A program made the position numbers and the translations under genes. DNA of 64,000 nucleotides from a bacterium M00.F.Ca.ET.205.01.1.1 (GTDB lineage: Bacteria > Pseudomonadota > Alphaproteobacteria > Rhizobiales > Rhizobiaceae). Numbering within the stretch: the stretch's first letter is position 1; the number at the start of each line of letters is the position of its first letter. The DNA lies in NCBI GenBank assembly GCA_004791255.1, contig SRUQ01000007.1:248001-312000 (forward strand), read 5' to 3'. Under the pieces are notes generated by a model. That model did no database searches and was not told the DNA's origin. It saw only the letters and a program-made list of their open reading frames with translations. Shown one piece after another: positions 60,145 through 64,000 of this stretch.

Positions 60145-61060
60145 AGCGCACCCTCGGGTCGACGACGGCGTACATGACGTCGACGATCAGGTTGAAGACG
60201 ATGGTGAAGATAGCGATCACCACCACGGTTCCCATCACCAGCGTGTAGTCGCGGTTGAGCGCGGCATCGACGAAGTAGCGGCCGACGCCTGGAATGGAAA
60301 AGATCGTCTCGACGATGACCGATCCAGTCAAAAGTGCTGCCGCCGCCGGTCCGGTGAAGGAGACGATCGGCAGGATCGCGCCGCGCAGTGCGTGCTTGAC
60401 CACCACCGACCAGTCGGACAGGCCGAGCGCCCGGGCGGTGCGGATATGATGGGATCGCAGCGATTCGATCATCGAGCCGCGCATCAGGCGGGCAACGATG
60501 GCGATCTGCGGCAGAGCCAGCGTCAGCACCGGGCCGACCTTGTTGACGAAGGCGCCATCGCCCCAGCCGCCGATCGGCAACAGCTTCCAGGTCAGTCCGA
60601 AGACGAGCTGGATCACCGGCGCAATGACAAAGGTAGGAATGGTGCTGCCGGCAGTCGCCAGCGCAATCACCGTGTAGTCGCCAAGCTTGTTCTGGTTGAG
60701 TGCCGCGATGGTGCCCAGCATCGAACCGAGCAGCAGCGCCAGGATCAGCGCCGAGGCGCCGAGCTGGATCGAGATCGGCAAGCCCTTGGCAAACAGTTCA
60801 GTGACGGTGAAATCCGGCATGTTGTAGCTCGGGCCGAAATTGCCGCGCAGCAGATTGCCGAGATAGTGCACATATTGCAGCCAGAGCGGATCGCCGAGGC
60901 CGAACTGGGCTTCGAGATTGGCCTTGATCTCGGGGCTCAGCCCCCGCTCCTGGTTGAACGGGCCGCCCGGAGCGACGCGTATCAGGAAGAACGCCATGGT
61001 CACGATGACGAATAGCGTCGGAATGGCGGTCAGAAGCCGCCGGAAGACATATCGCAGCAT
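60137..61060 (-). CDS. Peptide ABC transporter permease, OppB type
   Basis: A 307-aa permease with six predicted spans. The start is ATG 61060 (MLRYVFRRLLTAIPTLFVIV), which gives the canonical OppB N-terminus; the longer frame does not. Typical loop motifs are RVAPGGPFNQERGLSP, the EAA-type RTARALGLSDWSVVVKHALR, and SIPGVGRYFVDAALNRDY. It precedes and overlaps oppC. A large hairpin separates it from the binding-protein gene upstream. Confidence 0.94.
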   Translation of the reverse strand: MLRYVFRRLLTAIPTLFVIVTMAFFLIRVAPGGPFNQERGLSPEIKANLEAQFGLGDPLWLQYVHYLGNLLRGNFGPSYNMPDFTVTELFAKGLPISIQLGASALILALLLGSMLGTIAALNQNKLGDYTVIALATAGSTIPTFVIAPVIQLVFGLTWKLLPIGGWGDGAFVNKVGPVLTLALPQIAIVARLMRGSMIESLRSHHIRTARALGLSDWSVVVKHALRGAILPIVSFTGPAAAALLTGSVIVETIFSIPGVGRYFVDAALNRDYTLVMGTVVVIAIFTIVFNLIVDVMYAVVDPRVRYD

Positions 61061-61184
61061 CGGCGCCTCGCTTCGGCCAGAGCGACACGCGTCCCTGCGG
61101 ACGTGCATCCACGCTCCGGCGCTCCAAATCTTCGCACCGTGCTTGCCGAAAATCGATCACGATTTTCGCACCGATGCGATGACC

Positions 61185-61225
61185 GACCAGCCCGCCGCGC
61201 CCAGATGAGGCGCGGCGGGCTGGTC
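61185..61225 (-). terminator. Strong hairpin between binding-protein and permease genes
   Basis: Perfect 16-bp inverted repeat (GACCAGCCCGCCGCGC and its complement) with a 9-nt loop, 14 nt after the oppA stop. No T-tract follows. Such hairpins stabilise upstream mRNA or cause partial termination, so binding protein outnumbers permease. Confidence 0.75.
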
Positions 61226-61239
61226 AAGGAATGATGAAA

Positions 61240-62832
61240 TCAGTCCTTGGAGACGAAGCGGGACGGATGGATGTCCATCACATTGTCATCGAAGCCATGC
61301 AGCTTCGAGGAAACGATATCGTGGAAGCTGTAGTAGAGCAGCGGGATCTGGCCGACGTCGTCGACGAGGATGCGCTCGGCCTCGGCAAGTTCCTTCATCC
61401 GCTCTTCGGGCTTGCCGCCGGCAGCTGCGGCCTTGTCCATGGCCGCCTCGTATGCCGGGCTGTTGTAGTCCGAATAGTTGTTGCCGCTCGCCTTGCGCGA
61501 GATGCCGAGGAAGGTCTCCGGATCCTTATAGTCTGCGATCCAGGCGGCGCGCGCCAGGTCATAGTTGCCCTTCTGCTCGAGGAAGGAGTAGTGGGTCTTG
61601 GTGTCGGTGTTGAGCAGCGTGACCTCGACGCCGAGCGGCTTCAACTGCTCCTGGATGGCAACAGCGGTGTTCTTGTGGTTTTCCGAGGTGTTGTAGCGGA
61701 TCTCCATCTTCAGCGGATGCTCGGGCGTATAGCCGAGTTTCTCGAGGATCTTCTTGGCGGCGTCCTCGCGGTCGATCTGCGGCATGTCGGCGTATTTGGC
61801 CACTGCCGGCGTATAGCCCGCGATGCCCGGGGGCACCATCGAATAGCCAGGCAGCATCGAGTTCTGCCAGACCTTCTCGGCTAGGAAGTCGCGGTCGATC
61901 GCCATCGAGATGGCGGTGCGCAGTTCGGGATTGTCCCACGGCGCCTTGTCGGTCTTGATCGCATAGTAGTAGGTCCCGAGATACGGTCCGACGCGGACCT
62001 GATCGCCGAACTTGGTCTTGAGGTCAGCGAGCTGTTCGGTCGGCAGGTCGCCGTAGCTGTCGAGTTCGCCGGCCTCGAAGCGCTTCATCGCCGATGAGCG
62101 GTCTTCGGTCGGGATATAGTTGACGACGTCCATCTTGACGGTCGCGGCGTCCCAGAATTTCGGATTCTTGACCAGCTTCATGTGGTCGTTGGGAATCCAC
62201 TCGGCCAACGTATAGGCGCCGTTCGAAACGAGATTGCCCGCCTTGATCCAGTCGGCGCCGAGCTTTTCGATTGAGGCCTTGTTGACCGGATAGGTGGCCT
62301 GGTGGGTCAGCATCTCCAGGAAATAAGGCGTCGGCGCCTTCAGCGTCACTTCCAGCGTGTTGGCGTCGATCGCCTTGACGCCCATATCCTCGGGCTTGCC
62401 TTTCTTGGTGTTGACGTCCTCTGCCCCCTTCACGGGATAGAGCATGGAAGCGTATTCGGCAGCGGTCGCCGGATCCTCCAGCCGGCGGAAGGAATAGACG
62501 AAATCGTCCGCCGTCACCGGGCTGCCATCCGACCACAAGCCGTCCTTGCGCAGCTTGAAGGTGTAGACGGTGCCGTCATCCGATACCGTCCAACTTTCGG
62601 CGGCGCCGGGAATGAGGTTCGTCTTCTGGTCGTGCATGACCAGTCCCTGGAACAGGTCGCGTATAATATCGGCTTCGTAGACGGTCGAGGTCTTGTGCGG
62701 GTCGACCGTCTCTGCTTCGGCGGCGGAACCGCGGTTATAGACGGTCTCGGCGAAGGCCGGCGTGTAGAATGTACCGGCGGCCAAAGCCATGGTTGTGGCG
62801 AACACCGTCGCCTTCAGCATGTTTTTCAGCAT
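61240..62832 (-). CDS. Peptide ABC transporter substrate-binding protein, OppA type
   Basis: A 530-aa periplasmic binding protein (SBP family 5). The signal peptide is MLKNMLKATVFATTMALAAG, with cleavage after AFA. The mature N-terminus reads VYNRGSAAEAETVDPHKTST, and LRKDGLWSDGSPVTADDFVYS (read as LRKDGLWSDG then DFVYSF) is a family block. It binds peptides and hands them to the OppB/C permease. First gene of the transporter operon; the strong hairpin after it should raise its level. No lipobox is seen. Confidence 0.94.
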   Translation of the reverse strand: MLKNMLKATVFATTMALAAGTFYTPAFAETVYNRGSAAEAETVDPHKTSTVYEADIIRDLFQGLVMHDQKTNLIPGAAESWTVSDDGTVYTFKLRKDGLWSDGSPVTADDFVYSFRRLEDPATAAEYASMLYPVKGAEDVNTKKGKPEDMGVKAIDANTLEVTLKAPTPYFLEMLTHQATYPVNKASIEKLGADWIKAGNLVSNGAYTLAEWIPNDHMKLVKNPKFWDAATVKMDVVNYIPTEDRSSAMKRFEAGELDSYGDLPTEQLADLKTKFGDQVRVGPYLGTYYYAIKTDKAPWDNPELRTAISMAIDRDFLAEKVWQNSMLPGYSMVPPGIAGYTPAVAKYADMPQIDREDAAKKILEKLGYTPEHPLKMEIRYNTSENHKNTAVAIQEQLKPLGVEVTLLNTDTKTHYSFLEQKGNYDLARAAWIADYKDPETFLGISRKASGNNYSDYNSPAYEAAMDKAAAAGGKPEERMKELAEAERILVDDVGQIPLLYYSFHDIVSSKLHGFDDNVMDIHPSRFVSKD

Positions 62833-63125
62833 GAAGTTCTCCCTGTCGGCGCCGCCATTGGCGCGCCTTTACGTGTTGACGCCCCGAGACCGATGCCTGG
62901 TCCCTTTGAGCGCGCCGCCGGTTCCCTTCCTGCGGCTGGTGCCCAGACACTAACGCGGAGATTTTTTATTTCAACAGACTCTCTGGGTCACCCAAAGTAA
63001 GGCCGCATGAAAACTGCGCCACAACGACCGAAACACCCGCCGAAACCATGAACTTGACTTGGTTTCCTCATCTCGCCGCGATTTCTCACAAGGCGTTTTT
63101 CACTGCATCGGTCCGGCACAATGTG
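62833..63125. other. Intergenic region between divergent oppA and tad genes (left part)
   Basis: About 360 bp separate oppA from the pilus gene. This part should contain the oppA promoter. A short AT-rich stretch lies near 62960-62975. I see no small gene or RNA-like structure in it. Confidence 0.5.
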
Positions 63126-63140
63126 TTAATGCGTTCTTAA
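63126..63140 (+). promoter_or_regulatory. CtrA-type binding site upstream of the tad genes
   Basis: TTAATGCGTTCTTAA: a perfect TTAA-N7-TTAA, the full consensus of the alphaproteobacterial cell-cycle regulator CtrA, 61 bp before the pilus gene ATG at 63202. Flp/tad pilus genes are known CtrA targets in Caulobacter. Confidence 0.7.
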
Positions 63141-63201
63141 GCAACCACAAGTTACATTCCAATCATCTTCAATACGGCTTCCCTTCCGACGCGTGACGGC
63201 C

Positions 63202-63657
63202 ATGAGTAACCGAGCAAGTAAAAAATCGATATTCTGTGAAAATCTGTATAAATTCCAAGAAAACTCCGGAACTTCGGCGGTCGAATTCGCCTTGCTCTCG
63301 CCGCTCTTCATGCTGCTATTGCTCGGAATGGTTGCATACGGTATATATTTCGGTGCTGCCAATTCGATCCAGCAAATCGCCGCTGACGCAGCCCGTACGG
63401 CCATCGCCGGCTTGAACCAGACCGAACGCCAGACGCTGGTGGCGAGTTTCGTCACCAACAATGCAGGCGGATACGCCTTCGTCGATGCCAGCAAGCTGAC
63501 CTACCAGGCCAACGACAGCACGGCCGACGGCAGTCAGTTCGTGGTGTCCATCCAGTATGATGCCCGTAACCTGCCGATCTGGAATCTCTTCCCGGGCATA
63601 ACCATGCCAGGGACGACGATCACGCGCCAGTCAACGATCAGGGTCGGGGGCATCTGA
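63202..63657 (+). CDS. TadE-like pilus assembly/pseudopilin protein
   Basis: A 151-aa membrane protein. After a short cytoplasmic N-terminus, ENSGTSAVEFALLSPLFMLL is the TadE signature: a Glu at the fifth position of the mature pseudopilin helix, then one hydrophobic segment (about residues 25-48). The rest is exported. GTG at 63193 is an alternative start. A consensus CtrA site is 61 bp upstream. The next gene begins at the stop, so the two form an operon. It contributes to Flp-type adhesive pili or secretion. Confidence 0.88.
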   Translation: MSNRASKKSIFCENLYKFQENSGTSAVEFALLSPLFMLLLLGMVAYGIYFGAANSIQQIAADAARTAIAGLNQTERQTLVASFVTNNAGGYAFVDASKLTYQANDSTADGSQFVVSIQYDARNLPIWNLFPGITMPGTTITRQSTIRVGGI

Positions 63658-64000
63658 ATGCGATTGCCCGGGCGCAAGGAGATCGGCCGGCTCGCACGGC
63701 GGATGCTGGCCGACAGGACGGCGAACTTCGCCGTGATGACGGCACTTATGTCGCCGGTCGCGCTGGCTCTGGCCGCGGTCGCCGTCGATGAGGCTTCGAT
63801 CTACACCGAACGCCGGGAAGCCCAGGCGATGGTCGATCTGGCGGCGATCACCGCGGCTTCGAACATCAACAACGTCAATGCGGCGGTGATCACCACGCTC
63901 ACCGACAACGGCATGCCGGGCGTGGTCGTTCAAGCCACGGGCCAGACCATCCCGGCGGCCGTCGGAAAAACCGTGGTGACGGTCACACAAGGCCGATATG
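63658..64000 (+). CDS. TadG-like pilus assembly protein (partial, 3' end outside window)
   Basis: About 114 codons of a longer protein; it reads to the window edge without a stop. The N-terminus ARRMLADRTANFAVMTALMS leads into a hydrophobic segment (SPVALALAAVAVDEASIYTE), the usual start of TadG-like proteins, which are normally 400-600 aa with a von Willebrand-like domain. The ATG is directly after the TadE stop (TGAATG). The remaining part should lie to the right. Confidence 0.82.
   Translation, partial: MRLPGRKEIGRLARRMLADRTANFAVMTALMSPVALALAAVAVDEASIYTERREAQAMVDLAAITAASNINNVNAAVITTLTDNGMPGVVVQATGQTIPAAVGKTVVTVTQGRY

Overview
The window looks like chromosomal DNA of a high-GC alphaproteobacterium of the Hyphomicrobiales, most likely Phyllobacteriaceae and probably Mesorhizobium or a close relative. 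Support comes from a MucR/Ros-type regulator with a C-x2-D-x9-H-x3-H finger, a betI-betC-betA-betB choline-O-sulfate operon, DUF1236, DUF5330, DUF1491 and DUF2336 proteins, a TIGR03808-type Tat beta-helix protein, a CtrA-type box in front of tad pilus genes and several GGAAC-N17-GTT (EcfG-type) promoters. The genus is inferred; no rRNA or other marker gene is present. I see no phage, insertion sequence or CRISPR array.

Layout. 1-6.2 kb: end of a PotA-like ABC transporter, a LysR regulator, and divergent catabolic genes (M20 amidohydrolase, DDAH-like amidinohydrolase), then a BBE-type FAD oxidoreductase. 6.4-16.1 kb: class A penicillin-binding protein, a DUF1214/DUF1254-like pair, DUF2336 and DUF1491 proteins, a peptidoglycan-binding protein overlapping a sensor kinase, SufE and MucR. 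16.2-25.4 kb: an amber-interrupted SH3-like gene, oligopeptidase B with a LysE exporter, a SET protein, two cytochromes c, sodB, an aminotransferase, a haloacid dehalogenase and an L,D-transpeptidase. 25.6-34.8 kb: five same-strand genes, including a winged-helix/TPR regulator and three class III nucleotide cyclases built from shared modules. 35-45.3 kb: HerA-like ATPase, methylmalonyl-CoA mutase, an AbrB/Doc toxin-antitoxin pair, a GreA/B-like factor, beta-helix protein, asparaginase and thiolase. 45.5-51.8 kb: the bet operon. 51.9-54.4 kb: a fused mannose-1-phosphate guanylyltransferase/AGE isomerase and tRNA-Pro(CGG). 54.5-57.3 kb: a run of very small, mostly exported or membrane proteins. 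57.4-62.8 kb: an opp-type peptide ABC operon. 63.2-64 kb: start of a tad pseudopilin region.

How the genes work together. The bet operon turns choline-O-sulfate into glycine betaine and carries a BetI-like operator; a PLP-dependent dehydratase is inserted in it. The strongest regulatory pattern is a set of five GGAAC-N17-GTT sites, all intergenic and all correctly oriented before sodB, the L,D-transpeptidase and three small-protein genes. This suggests that envelope and oxidative-stress functions here belong to the EcfG general stress regulon. One of these promoters drives a 30-residue single-span membrane protein. The cyclase/TPR cluster looks like a locally amplified signalling module of unknown input.
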